A DNA stretch of 64,000 bases from the NCBI RefSeq assembly GCF_046195335.1, contig NZ_CP176093.1. One strand, 5' to 3'. Numbering within the stretch: the stretch's first letter is position 1; each line of letters starts with the position of its first letter. The notes below the pieces were generated by a model. It did not search any database and was not told the origin of the DNA. It saw only the letters and a list, made by a program, of their open reading frames with translations. This document shows, piece by piece, positions 8,246 through 17,671 of the stretch. A program made the translations under genes and the position numbers. The DNA comes from Methanospirillum lacunae (GTDB lineage: Archaea > Halobacteriota > Methanomicrobia > Methanomicrobiales > Methanospirillaceae).

Positions 8246-9550
8246 TTATGTAATTACAGTTTTAGGGATACGAACCTGAAATGTAGTTCCCATCCCTTTA
8301 CCTGGGCTTGATACTGTTATACTTCCGCCATAAAACATGACAATCCGCTGAACAATTGAGAGCCCGAGACCATGTGAAGAGTGATCATGTCGTGATGGAT
8401 CTGCTTTGTAAAACTCTTCAAACACTCTTGATGCTTCGTCCTGTGTAAGTCCGATTCCTGTGTCTGTTATTATTACTGCCCAGAAATCACTTTCATCAAA
8501 GACTCTGCAGGTAATTGTCCCTCCCCTGATATTATATTTGATGGCATTGGAAATCAGGTTATCAAAGATGGTGGTGATATGGAATGGAGAGATATGTGCT
8601 ATGCATCCTGGGGGTATATGATTGTGGACTAGAAGATTGAACTGTTTTATCGAGAACGTATATCCATCAATCACTTCGTTGATAACCCGGGTGATTGAGA
8701 TATCAGCAGTCTCCATTGAGAATGATTCCTGATTAAGGTGTGAAAGTTTTAAGATCTGTTCAACCAGTCCTTTCAGAACATTTACGTCATTGACTAAGAC
8801 ATCAAGTATCTCTTTAAGTTCAGAATCCTGCTCATGTTTTTGAACGTGAGGAAGAAGTGCAACAAGGGGGGTAAGTGGAGTCTTTAGGTCATGTCCTATC
8901 TTAGTGATCAGTTCATTCTTCTGCATGAGCAGATGTTCGACCGTTTCCGTTGTCCGTTGAAGGGCGACAGTTCGATCAACCACTAACTCTTCCAGACTTT
9001 CTGTAAGAACATTCAACCGATCTGTAGCCTGTTCCAATTCAACGTTCTTGGAAACTGCTGTGCCATAGATTGAGAGTAAAATATTCAGAATATCATTACG
9101 ATCAGATTTGACAGAGTATAGATTTCCCTTATATTGTAACCGGAGTATACCGTTTTTTTCTTCAGGTGTCTCTCTTGGTTGAAGTACTGCATCTATTCCT
9201 GCAATAAGGCTGGTGGAATCGTATGGTTTTATAATAAAGTTATTGGCACCACAACTGATACCCCGTATTACATCCTCTGGATCGTATAGTTGTGTTACAA
9301 GGATTACAGGAACACAAGCTATTGCAGGATCTGATCTTATTATAGTACACAGTTCATACCCATCCATGCCAGGCATCACGATATCGGTAAGAAGAAGGTC
9401 GGGTTTGCGTTGTCTGATTGCATCAAGGGCTGCTGTCCCGCTCTCGACAACAGTAGTTTCATACCCGGCCTGGTTGAGAAGGTAACAGAGCATATCTGCC
9501 TGAGTTCTGCTATCCTCTGCAATCAGAATATATCTCCTTGTGTTCTTCAT
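8246..9550 (-). CDS. Response regulator-histidine kinase fusion (REC-linker-HisKA-HATPase), first of a pair
   Basis: A 434-residue paralogue of the following gene, which starts immediately after it. The receiver domain (about 7-122) has Asp56 (LLTDIVMPG) and IKPYD near 108. The linker includes DILNILLSIYGTAVSKN (about 153-169). The dimerisation helix carries phospho-His220 in KIGHDLKTPL, and the ATPase has SNAIKYN, DTGIGL and a closing GLGLSIVQRIV. The HisKA type (HDLKTP) differs from the HDMKN type of its neighbour, so the pair are not interchangeable copies. No transmembrane segment is visible. It stands 12 bases downstream of cheB and is probably a phosphorylation target of the CheA upstream. 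Confidence 0.9.
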   Translation of the reverse strand: MKNTRRYILIAEDSRTQADMLCYLLNQAGYETTVVESGTAALDAIRQRKPDLLLTDIVMPGMDGYELCTIIRSDPAIACVPVILVTQLYDPEDVIRGISCGANNFIIKPYDSTSLIAGIDAVLQPRETPEEKNGILRLQYKGNLYSVKSDRNDILNILLSIYGTAVSKNVELEQATDRLNVLTESLEELVVDRTVALQRTTETVEHLLMQKNELITKIGHDLKTPLTPLVALLPHVQKHEQDSELKEILDVLVNDVNVLKGLVEQILKLSHLNQESFSMETADISITRVINEVIDGYTFSIKQFNLLVHNHIPPGCIAHISPFHITTIFDNLISNAIKYNIRGGTITCRVFDESDFWAVIITDTGIGLTQDEASRVFEEFYKADPSRHDHSSHGLGLSIVQRIVMFYGGSITVSSPGKGMGTTFQVRIPKTVIT

Positions 9551-9562
9551 CCCTTCTCACCG

Positions 9563-10594
9563 CTAACCGGCCAGCACTTGAAGTTGCTGAGCAATATCTT
9601 CTGGAGAAAGAATAAGTGATGCTGCCCCAATCCGCATCGCTTCACCCGGCATCCCATATACTATAGAACTGGCGCGATCCTGAATAAGAGTTATCGAACC
9701 TTTCTTTCGCATATTCAATAGTTCCCGTGATCCATCTGTTCCCATCCCTGTCAGAAGGACTCCTATTGCCGAAGCACCGAGATTTCCAGCTGCAGATCTA
9801 AAAAGATATGAAACTGAAGGTCGGAGATTATGTTCTGATGGTTCATCTGAAAGGATAATTTTCAAATCTCCTGATACTCCTGTCTGTACCCCGTCTGGTG
9901 CTACATAAAGCACTCCTGGTAGAAGTTTCTCATGTAACCCTGGGATTTTTACATTAAATCCCGTGGATTCCGACAGCCATTCTGCAAATCCCATGATAAA
10001 TCCCGGGGACATATGTTGAACCAGAACAAGGGGAAGAGGGAACTGGGGATCAAGCATTCGAAGTATCGTTTGAATTACTGGCGGTCCCCCGGTTGATGCC
10101 CCTATAACAATCACCCGAGGATGAATACCTTTCGGAATTGTTGTATGCTTCAGTGTCTCAATCTTCGGATTATGGGTTCTGACCCTTTTGATAACCTTAA
10201 TTTCAACGTAGGTTCTAATGGCATTAATAATTTCAAGTGATTTTACTGGAAAATCTGGACTTGTCGGATGAGGTGGTTTAGGAAGAATTGCAAGAGCACC
10301 AGCCTCCATGACTTTGAATGAGGCAGCTATCTCGGCAAGATTATCAACTCCGCTTATAATGATAATTGGTATTGGTGATTCCTCCATTATACGCCTGGCA
10401 GCCTCAAACCCGTCCATTCCGGGCATATTAATATCCATTGTAATGATGTCGGGAGAAAGAATATTGGCGAGCCTGACTGCTTCATTACCATCAGATGCTG
10501 TTCCGATCACAGAAATATCAGGTTCAGACTCCAGTATGCCTGAAAGAAGATCGCGCGAGACCTTAGAGTCATCAACAACGAGAACGTGAATCAT
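9563..10594 (-). CDS. cheB: Chemoreceptor glutamate methylesterase CheB
   Basis: A 343-residue two-domain enzyme that removes methyl groups from receptor glutamates, resetting sensitivity; WspF is the equivalent in Wsp systems. The receiver domain (about 1-120) has the acidic pocket VDDS and acceptor Asp in TMDINMPGMDG. The esterase domain shows the Ser of GASTGGP, the His of LVQHMSPGF and the Asp of GMGTDGSREL, a complete triad. Length and order are normal. It lies 9 bases after cheA-REC. Phosphorylation by CheA would activate it. Confidence 0.95.
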   Translation of the reverse strand: MIHVLVVDDSKVSRDLLSGILESEPDISVIGTASDGNEAVRLANILSPDIITMDINMPGMDGFEAARRIMEESPIPIIIISGVDNLAEIAASFKVMEAGALAILPKPPHPTSPDFPVKSLEIINAIRTYVEIKVIKRVRTHNPKIETLKHTTIPKGIHPRVIVIGASTGGPPVIQTILRMLDPQFPLPLVLVQHMSPGFIMGFAEWLSESTGFNVKIPGLHEKLLPGVLYVAPDGVQTGVSGDLKIILSDEPSEHNLRPSVSYLFRSAAGNLGASAIGVLLTGMGTDGSRELLNMRKKGSITLIQDRASSIVYGMPGEAMRIGAASLILSPEDIAQQLQVLAG

Positions 10595-10603
10595 GAATTG
10601 CTT

Positions 10604-13018
10604 TTATAGAATATGTCTGCTGATCACTTCAAGCAAGTTACTTTGATCAAAGCTGCTTTTTACAATATAAGCAGAAGCTCCAACTGTTATTCCATGTTCA
10701 CGATCTTCCCGTGAATCAAGTGAGGTAACAAGAATGACTGGAATATCCACAAATGCAGGGTCATCCCTGATCTTTTCTGTCAGGACAAATCCATTCATCC
10801 GCGGCATGTCGACGTCAGATACCACAAGATCCACTGGTGTTTGTTTTAATTTTATTAATGCATCAACTCCGTCTACAGCAGTTTCTACATGATAACCAGC
10901 TCCTTCCAAAATATTTTTGAGAAGCATACGTGATGTAATAGAGTCTTCGACCACCAGAATGCTCCGCTGTCCTGCCGGTTCATCCGGTATCAGGACAGGT
11001 TGAGGTAAATGAGGCATCCCAGTTATAGTGGCTGCCAAATCTTCACAACTGATTACTGGAATGACGATTCCATCTCCAGTAACAGAAGCGCCACTGAAAT
11101 GTCTAACACGCTTCAACTGTGGCCCAAGGTTTTTTACTACAATCTCCTGGGTACCTGCTATCTCATCAACATGCAGGCAAAACCGTATCCCTGCTGCTGA
11201 TGTGATTAAAAGGTTGAGAGGTTTTTCTCCAGTTAATCCTGAATCCTGTAGTCCGAGAATATGTGCCAGACTCACAACAGCCAGTGGTTCCCCATCTGTC
11301 TCTATAACAGTCCTGTTCTCGATGGTTTTAAGATTTTCAGGTTTTATTCTAATAACTCTCTCGATAGAACGGAGTGGTAAGAAGAAAGGATGGTGGGAGA
11401 TTACAACCTTAATTCCCCTGAATGTTGCCAGAGAGAGTGGTAATGTAAGCACGAAAGTGGTTCCATCAGGACCTGATTCAACTTTTACGCTCCCCCCGAT
11501 CTGTTCAGTCTTTTCAAGGGCAATGGCTAGACCAAGTCCGCGACCAGAAACATTTGAAATGGTTTTGCTGGTTGAAAGACCTGATCTAAAGATTAGGCGA
11601 CTGATCTGGTCTGGTAAAAGATCACCAGCCTCTTCTTTTGTTATTATTCCCTTTGAGATAGCATTAGAGAGGATAGTTGCGTGTTCAAGTCCTCTTCCAT
11701 TATCAGAAATTCGGATCTCTGCCTGATGTCCACGAAGATGAGATACTATTATTTTGATTTCTCCACGTTCCGACTTTCCTTTTTCCTTTCGAATTTCAGG
11801 AGATTCAATCCCATGATCGATACTATTTCTTATAATATGGAGAATTGGGTCTTTTAGTTCTTCGAGAATTCTTCGATCAATCTCGATCTCTGCACCTGAA
11901 ATTGTAATATCAACCAATTTTCCATATTCCCGGGAAAGATCCCGTGCCACACGGGGATAGATCTCAAGAAGCGAAGAGGCTGGAACTAGGATAACCTGTT
12001 TTATTTCATCGATAAGTTCTGTAGTTGCTGTATCAAGCAGATAATGATCACGTGCAGCCGCCCTGGATATCGATGTAAGTTTTTTCTCAAGTACCTGGAT
12101 AAAATCGTGGTTATACTTCAGGAATTCTGTGATATGATCTATCTCTGCCTGATGAAACCCGGCGGCTTCAGCTCCGGTGCGTAAATGTTCAATATCAGTA
12201 GTTATCTGTGTCCATGCCCATCGCCATGCAAGGAAATTCTGGAGAAGGTTGTAAATGGATGAAGAACGCTGACTGACTGCAAGACGGGCACCCATCAAAT
12301 CGTCAGCCCGTGCAAAGAGCGTTTCTAAACGATCTGACGAGATCTTAATTGTTGATACGGACTTGGTGGTTATAGGAGATTGAAGATTTTCTTCCCCAGA
12401 AGATGTCAATTTTGATCCGGTGCCATACTCCTTCTGATTCAGATGTTCTGGTTCGGCAATAGAATTTGGATTTTGAGGGGTTTTTTCTTTGGATAGTCCT
12501 GAGTACAGATCCTGGCTGGATGGTTTGATAGAATTATTAATTTGTGGGGTTGGGAGTGGGGGAGATCCCGGTTCAGATAAATTAACTAAAGAAGATGGGT
12601 GAGTTGGTACGGGTCCTGCTGATGTTTTAGTTATTAATGATTTAAGTCTTTTAATCAGATCTGCAGTTTTAACTCCTTTCTCCTGAATAAGGAGTTGTTC
12701 AACTGCATGAATAACTTCATGGAAGAGATCAAATGAATCAGGTGTAAGAATAAGTTTTCCTTTTTTCACTTCAGAAAACACACTTTCCTGCTGCTGGCAA
12801 AGCGTCTCAATCTCCCTGAGTCCGACCGCACGGGCAGCACCTTTTAAACTGTGGGTTTCTCTGAATACCTGTTCAATTACCTTCTCGTACTCATCAACCG
12901 GGGTTGAATTCTGCTCAAGAACTATCAACCCGGATGCTATCGTTTGCAGATGTTCCTGTGCCTCCCCTTTAAAGGTTTCTAGTAGTTGGGCCAGAAATTC
13001 TTCTCCGGTCAGACCCAT
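10604..13018 (-). CDS. cheA: CheA hybrid histidine kinase with C-terminal receiver (CheA-REC, WspE/FrzE-like)
   Basis: An 804-residue sensor kinase of a chemosensory array. Domains in order: Hpt with His56 (ETHSLKG), a long low-complexity linker rich in Ser/Pro/Asn (about 130-220) where a P2 CheY-docking domain would normally be, dimerisation helices, an HATPase with N-box IIRNSIDHG, G1 DNGRGL and G2 GRGLGLAIA, a CheW-like domain (about 530-670), and a C-terminal receiver with acceptor Asp in VVSDVDMPRMNG. A fused receiver and no P2 are typical of WspE and FrzE rather than flagellar CheA. The receiver may serve as a phosphate sink or relay. It lies 12 bases downstream of the MCP gene. Confidence 0.95.
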   Translation of the reverse strand: MGLTGEEFLAQLLETFKGEAQEHLQTIASGLIVLEQNSTPVDEYEKVIEQVFRETHSLKGAARAVGLREIETLCQQQESVFSEVKKGKLILTPDSFDLFHEVIHAVEQLLIQEKGVKTADLIKRLKSLITKTSAGPVPTHPSSLVNLSEPGSPPLPTPQINNSIKPSSQDLYSGLSKEKTPQNPNSIAEPEHLNQKEYGTGSKLTSSGEENLQSPITTKSVSTIKISSDRLETLFARADDLMGARLAVSQRSSSIYNLLQNFLAWRWAWTQITTDIEHLRTGAEAAGFHQAEIDHITEFLKYNHDFIQVLEKKLTSISRAAARDHYLLDTATTELIDEIKQVILVPASSLLEIYPRVARDLSREYGKLVDITISGAEIEIDRRILEELKDPILHIIRNSIDHGIESPEIRKEKGKSERGEIKIIVSHLRGHQAEIRISDNGRGLEHATILSNAISKGIITKEEAGDLLPDQISRLIFRSGLSTSKTISNVSGRGLGLAIALEKTEQIGGSVKVESGPDGTTFVLTLPLSLATFRGIKVVISHHPFFLPLRSIERVIRIKPENLKTIENRTVIETDGEPLAVVSLAHILGLQDSGLTGEKPLNLLITSAAGIRFCLHVDEIAGTQEIVVKNLGPQLKRVRHFSGASVTGDGIVIPVISCEDLAATITGMPHLPQPVLIPDEPAGQRSILVVEDSITSRMLLKNILEGAGYHVETAVDGVDALIKLKQTPVDLVVSDVDMPRMNGFVLTEKIRDDPAFVDIPVILVTSLDSREDREHGITVGASAYIVKSSFDQSNLLEVISRHIL

Positions 13019-13030
13019 CCTATACCCTCA

Positions 13031-15496
13031 TTAGAGTTTGAACCGCTCAGTTATTTGTTTGAGAGTAATACCAAGGTCATGAAGATCCTTTGCAGTCTTC
13101 TCAACCTGTCTGGTCACTTCAAGGTTATTTTGTGCAGCCAACCGAATACTCTCCATCGCTGATGAGATCTGGTCCATTCCTACAACCTGCTCCTGACTTG
13201 AAGCAGTGATCTGTACCGCAGCCTTTGATGCTTCATTTATATTCTGGGCAAGCACGGCAATAGCATCCTTGGCTTCATTACTAAGTTTAAGACCGTTTAC
13301 TACGGTCTTTGTTCCCTGTTCTGTAGAGATCACAGTCGAACTGATTCCCCGCTGTATATCGGTGAGTATTGTCCTGATGTGAGTCGTTGCAAGTTTGGAC
13401 TGTTCCGCAAGACTTTTGATCTCCTGGGCGACAACTCCAAATCCTCTTCCATATTCACCTGCTTTTGCAGCTTCTATTGATGCATTCACGGCAAGAAGGT
13501 TGGATTGCTCAGCTATATCAGTAACCGTTGCGATGATCTCTCCGATGGCCTGGCTCTGTTCACTGAGTTTGACTACACTCCCGGCAATGGATTCCATCTG
13601 TTGCTGGATTTGAGTCATACCTGCAAGTATCTCATTCACCGATTCCTGACCCGTTTTGGCAACCTGGCTCACAGCAATGGATTTATCAGAGACGTTTCTA
13701 GCCTTTATATTGGTTATTTCAGTCGTTTTTCTGACCTCTTCTACAGTAGCCGAGGTTTCATTTACTGAAGTTGCTGTCTGAGCGGTACCTGATGATAGTT
13801 CAGCGGTGACTGAAAGGATCTCGCTTGAAGCTGCAGAAAGGACATTGACAGATTCAAATAATTCCTCATTGATCATCTTCATCATACGGGAGAGTTCTAT
13901 TCCGATCTCATTGAGTGCGTTTCTGAACTCAACGAAATCTCCCTTCAAATCAAGACTCTCGTCCATCCTGGCACTGAAATTCCCTGATGCAAATTCCTGA
14001 GAAACACGCATCGCTTCATGCAAGGGCTCTACCACTGCATTAAGAGTCGAGTTCATACCCTCAACGATCTTCCGGTAGTCGCCACTATGACGGTTTGGAT
14101 CGGCTCGTGCCAGAAGTTCTCCTCTACTTGCCATATCGTTAAGAGAACCCATATCATCGAGCAATAAGTTAATTGCATCAATACAGGTATTGAGATTATT
14201 CTTAAGTTCATTGAAATCCCCGCTGTATGGATCAGTTATATGTGAAGGAATCTCACCTTTGGCTATTCTATCTATGTATTCTGCTGTAACATTGAGTGGT
14301 CCGATGACTGCATCAAGGGTAGAGTTTACACCTTCCACAATTTTTCTGAAGTCACCCCGGTGTTTTGAAGCATCAACCCGAATACTGAGTTCACCCCTTA
14401 TGGCTGCCTCACTCTGCATGCGTGAATCTTCAATCAGATGATTAACGGCGATTATACACGTGTTCAGGTTATTTTTCAGTTCATTGAAATCTCCGTTGTA
14501 TGATTCAGTAATGACAGATGGTATGTCCCCTTTAGCTATTCTGTCTACATATTCGGCAGCGATATTGAGTGGCCCAATGACTGCATCCAGAGTTGCATTA
14601 ACTTCTGATATGATAAGTCCGTAATCTCCTTCATGTAATGATGGATCCGCCCTTATTGATAGATCACCATTTAATGCCGCCCTGGTTAGAGCCCGGGTAT
14701 CAGTGACCATAGCTGTGATAGATTCTCCCATCTGGTTAAGTGAGGATCCAAGCATTCCAATCTCATCTCTTCTTTTGAAAGAAATCCGTGCAGTACAAGT
14801 TCCCTTGCCAATCTTTTCTGCAACAGATACTGCCTCTTCTAAAGGTTTTGTGATACTAAGTGAGAGATAAAGGCCGAATCCAAGTGAACATAGTGCTACG
14901 ATTAGAGTGATTAAAATAAAGACAATCGCTGAAAAGTTGGATGTAGAATTGCTGTTTTTCCTAAGTTCGTCTGCCTGTTTTACTGAACCATCTATACGAG
15001 TATCGATAATTTTGAGGATTTCATTTCGGATGATGATTGGTCTTCCGGTAGCAGAAAGTGCCTTAATTGCTTCATCCTGGTTTCCTGCATCGATCTCATC
15101 CATTGTCTGCTGGTAAGTCTGATTAAGTTCATTTATCAGTTCTGATAATCTGTCAATATCAGTATTTGTTGCAGGGTCTGTGCTATGTTCTTTGTAACTA
15201 CTGACGCTGCTTTTAAGAGATGTAAATGATGAAGAGAGGTTTTCTTTTAAAGTCTCCCGCTCTTCAGGATAAAGAGTATATCTCAAAAGATTTGTTCTGA
15301 TGGTTCCTATTTGAGCATTAACTTGGTCCAGTGTATGGACAGGGATAAGTGCCTGTTCATACATCACATCGCTGTTCTTGGCAATGTTTTGCATATTCAC
15401 AATTCCAAAGATAGCGATGATGACCATAATCAGGCAGATTGCCAGAAATCCTCCAACAAGTTTGTATCCTATTTGCGTATCATCAAATAATTTCAT
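13031..15496 (-). CDS. Methyl-accepting chemotaxis protein with repeated HAMP-like modules
   Basis: An 821-residue membrane receptor. TM1 is about residues 12-34, then a four-helix-bundle-like outer segment of about 150 residues, and TM2 about 187-213, followed by a HAMP domain (about 215-270). Next come tandem modules of about 92 residues sharing NATLDAVIGPLN, AEYVDRIAKG, GDFNELKNNLNTCI and RGELSIR-like blocks: roughly one partial, two full and one partial. The C-terminus is a signalling hairpin with the tip EQSNLLAVNASIEAAKAGE. No C-terminal tether pentapeptide is seen. It is flanked by cheW and cheA-REC, corresponding to WspA in position and role; the ligand is unknown. Confidence 0.93.
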   Translation of the reverse strand: MKLFDDTQIGYKLVGGFLAICLIMVIIAIFGIVNMQNIAKNSDVMYEQALIPVHTLDQVNAQIGTIRTNLLRYTLYPEERETLKENLSSSFTSLKSSVSSYKEHSTDPATNTDIDRLSELINELNQTYQQTMDEIDAGNQDEAIKALSATGRPIIIRNEILKIIDTRIDGSVKQADELRKNSNSTSNFSAIVFILITLIVALCSLGFGLYLSLSITKPLEEAVSVAEKIGKGTCTARISFKRRDEIGMLGSSLNQMGESITAMVTDTRALTRAALNGDLSIRADPSLHEGDYGLIISEVNATLDAVIGPLNIAAEYVDRIAKGDIPSVITESYNGDFNELKNNLNTCIIAVNHLIEDSRMQSEAAIRGELSIRVDASKHRGDFRKIVEGVNSTLDAVIGPLNVTAEYIDRIAKGEIPSHITDPYSGDFNELKNNLNTCIDAINLLLDDMGSLNDMASRGELLARADPNRHSGDYRKIVEGMNSTLNAVVEPLHEAMRVSQEFASGNFSARMDESLDLKGDFVEFRNALNEIGIELSRMMKMINEELFESVNVLSAASSEILSVTAELSSGTAQTATSVNETSATVEEVRKTTEITNIKARNVSDKSIAVSQVAKTGQESVNEILAGMTQIQQQMESIAGSVVKLSEQSQAIGEIIATVTDIAEQSNLLAVNASIEAAKAGEYGRGFGVVAQEIKSLAEQSKLATTHIRTILTDIQRGISSTVISTEQGTKTVVNGLKLSNEAKDAIAVLAQNINEASKAAVQITASSQEQVVGMDQISSAMESIRLAAQNNLEVTRQVEKTAKDLHDLGITLKQITERFKL

Positions 15497-15536
15497 TGAT
15501 TATTCCTCATTTATTCAAAAATTTTTGCATTGTTAC

Positions 15537-16100
15537 TTATTCATCTCCCACGATCATTCCCGGGTTTGAGAGGAGTGCCCTGGCGTCAATTATCATTATC
15601 GGACCAGGGAGAACACCTATCAAATATGCGGCTTCTAGTCCGCTGATCGTAGGTGGTGGTCTGCTTATCTGATCAGTGTTTATTGTTCGTGTTCTAACAA
15701 TAGCATCAGCAAGTATCCCGAATGTCATCACATTATTTGATAGTACTATGATACGGTTAAAATCCGTCAATCCTTTGGGGGGCATGCCAAGAACGATACG
15801 AAGATCTACAATTGAGAGTATTGATCCATGAAGACTGATGATACCAAGAATAAACGGTGGGGTTCCCGGAATATACGTTATCTCTTTTAACAAGGCCACT
15901 TCTCTGATATATTCCATACCAATTACATATATTTCCCCAGAGAGGAGAAATTCCAGAACTTCAGTTCCTGATTTGTCTTCCTGATATTCAACTCTCGGAG
16001 CAGCGAGATCACGTGCTCGTTGCGTTAGGATATCTGTTGATGAGAGATTCGTGAAATCATTTGTAGAGAATGATTGGATTTCATGAAGGCTATCATTCAT
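15537..16100 (-). CDS. cheW: CheW adaptor, second in operon (WspD-like position)
   Basis: A 187-residue CheW-fold protein linking receptor tips to CheA. Residues 40-180 hold the double beta-barrel: EVLEFLLSGEIYVIGMEYIRE, IPGTPPFILGIISLHGSILSIVDL and the C-terminal GVLPGPIMIIDARALL. The N-terminal about 40 residues are polar and probably unstructured. Its start overlaps the cheR-TPR stop by 4 bases (ATGA), so it is translationally coupled. The residues conserved for CheA contact look intact. Together with the cheW at 17671 it gives two non-identical adaptors flanking cheR, as wspB and wspD flank wspC. Confidence 0.92.
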   Translation of the reverse strand: MNDSLHEIQSFSTNDFTNLSSTDILTQRARDLAAPRVEYQEDKSGTEVLEFLLSGEIYVIGMEYIREVALLKEITYIPGTPPFILGIISLHGSILSIVDLRIVLGMPPKGLTDFNRIIVLSNNVMTFGILADAIVRTRTINTDQISRPPPTISGLEAAYLIGVLPGPIMIIDARALLSNPGMIVGDE

Positions 16101-17671
16101 CTAGATGACACCCCTGCAAGGAGCATCTGTACCATTTCCCTGATACGAATTACTGGCATTCCATCTGTTTCATCCACGGGCATGTCATCAGCCATGGATG
16201 AGAGGATATCCAGTGCTATCTGATAATGTCTTCTGGCTTCAGACCCTCTACCCTCTGCTCCCAGGAAACTCCCAAGCATCAGGTGGGCGGGTATGTAATC
16301 CGGTTCTGCATACAATGCTTGTCTCAGTGATTGAATTGCAGCAGGGATATCATCCCGATTCTGATGGATTATTGCCTTGAGGTGGTATGCTCCTGCAAAG
16401 AGAGGATCTATGGCAAGAATTCGATCGCACCAACCGAGTGCATGATCCAAATCTCCTTTATCTGCATATTTTTTAGCAAGCATCCCCATGATCACTAGAG
16501 TTTTCGGGGTTGGGTTTTGATCTTCCTGTAATCGGAATTCAGCTTCGGCAAGTCTACCTTCCTGAATAAGTATTTCTGGACCGATGGATTTTACAATAGT
16601 GGTATTAACTGCCTGATTCACTTCATCATGATATAATAATGAGTCGGGGTTTGAGTTAATTGATGATTTGGATCGCTCGGGTAGAAAGAGTTTCGGAATA
16701 TTTTGAACGGTTTTTTGCAGGCTTGGGTCCTGAAAACCTGAATCCGAAATACTATCCAGAACTATCTCATCTTTAACAGGTATTGGATTATCTTCAAATG
16801 TGGTTGGATTTTTCTGTTCTTCTTCAATTCCTTTTCTAAACAAAAAAATAGAGTTCCTTTTCACCTGAATAAAACCCGGGTGTTGTGCATAACTTATTTC
16901 CTGGGGACTCACTATGAGCCATCCATTCTCTACGAGTGATGAGTGAAGACGATCAACTACACCTGCCGCAAGTTCTGATGAAAAGTACATGAGAACATTG
17001 CGGCAGAAGATGAGGTCCATCTTCATCGTCCCGGTCATCGGAGAGGGATAGTGATCATTGATAAGATTGATCCGACTGAATTTGACCATTTTTTTGATAA
17101 GATCTGAAATTTTGAATCTTCCATCTTTAGATGGGATGACATGCCCATTTATAGGAACAGGTGATTCTTCTCTGAAAGACCATCTGGAATATACACCTTT
17201 TTCGGCGACATGTAGAGATCCCGGGTTTATGTCTGATGCAAGGATGGTAACATCCCAATCAATGAGATCCGGGAGCAGGTAATTAATGAGAATAGCAAGT
17301 GAATATGCCTCTTCGCCTGTACTGCATGCTGCAGACCAGATACGAAGATACTTTCCAGAAATTCTTCGTGTCCTGATAAGATCTGGCAGTAGATGATCGC
17401 GAAGATGTAGAAAGAGTTTTTTATCCCTGAAAAAGTATGTCTCCCCAATGGTGAGGTTTTTTACAAGTGCCTCTTCAACAGCAGATGCCTTTGTTGGATC
17501 ATTGAGAGCCTGCATACAGGAAGCTGGATCGATGAGTCCGAGATCCCGGCAAGCTGTAATAAATCCCCGTTCAAGATCAGACATCCGATCTGGGGCATAT
17601 GCAAACCCAATCCTTTCATTGACGAACCTGTATACTCGCTGTAAATCTTCTGTTAACAGAGTTTCAGGCAT
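16097..17671 (-). CDS. cheR: CheR methyltransferase with C-terminal TPR domain (WspC-like)
   Basis: A 524-residue protein that methylates receptor glutamates with SAM. The N-terminal helical part runs to about 85 and ends with the family hallmark GETYFFRD. The Rossmann domain has WSAACSTGEEAYS near 130, ASDINPGSL near 166 and FCRNVLMYF near 240. A variable linker (about 285-365) is followed by TPR helices (about 370-505, for example AYHLKAIIHQNRDDIPAAIQ). The TPR tail is the diagnostic difference from plain CheR and is found in WspC and FrzF-type enzymes. Stop and start overlap cheW on both sides. Confidence 0.94.
   Translation of the reverse strand: MPETLLTEDLQRVYRFVNERIGFAYAPDRMSDLERGFITACRDLGLIDPASCMQALNDPTKASAVEEALVKNLTIGETYFFRDKKLFLHLRDHLLPDLIRTRRISGKYLRIWSAACSTGEEAYSLAILINYLLPDLIDWDVTILASDINPGSLHVAEKGVYSRWSFREESPVPINGHVIPSKDGRFKISDLIKKMVKFSRINLINDHYPSPMTGTMKMDLIFCRNVLMYFSSELAAGVVDRLHSSLVENGWLIVSPQEISYAQHPGFIQVKRNSIFLFRKGIEEEQKNPTTFEDNPIPVKDEIVLDSISDSGFQDPSLQKTVQNIPKLFLPERSKSSINSNPDSLLYHDEVNQAVNTTIVKSIGPEILIQEGRLAEAEFRLQEDQNPTPKTLVIMGMLAKKYADKGDLDHALGWCDRILAIDPLFAGAYHLKAIIHQNRDDIPAAIQSLRQALYAEPDYIPAHLMLGSFLGAEGRGSEARRHYQIALDILSSMADDMPVDETDGMPVIRIREMVQMLLAGVSSR

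Noticed and set aside
11028..11726. Long open frame on the plus strand inside cheA
   Set aside because: Antisense to a complete CheA-REC; the translation has no motif and is rich in Ser, Arg and Cys as expected for a shadow frame.
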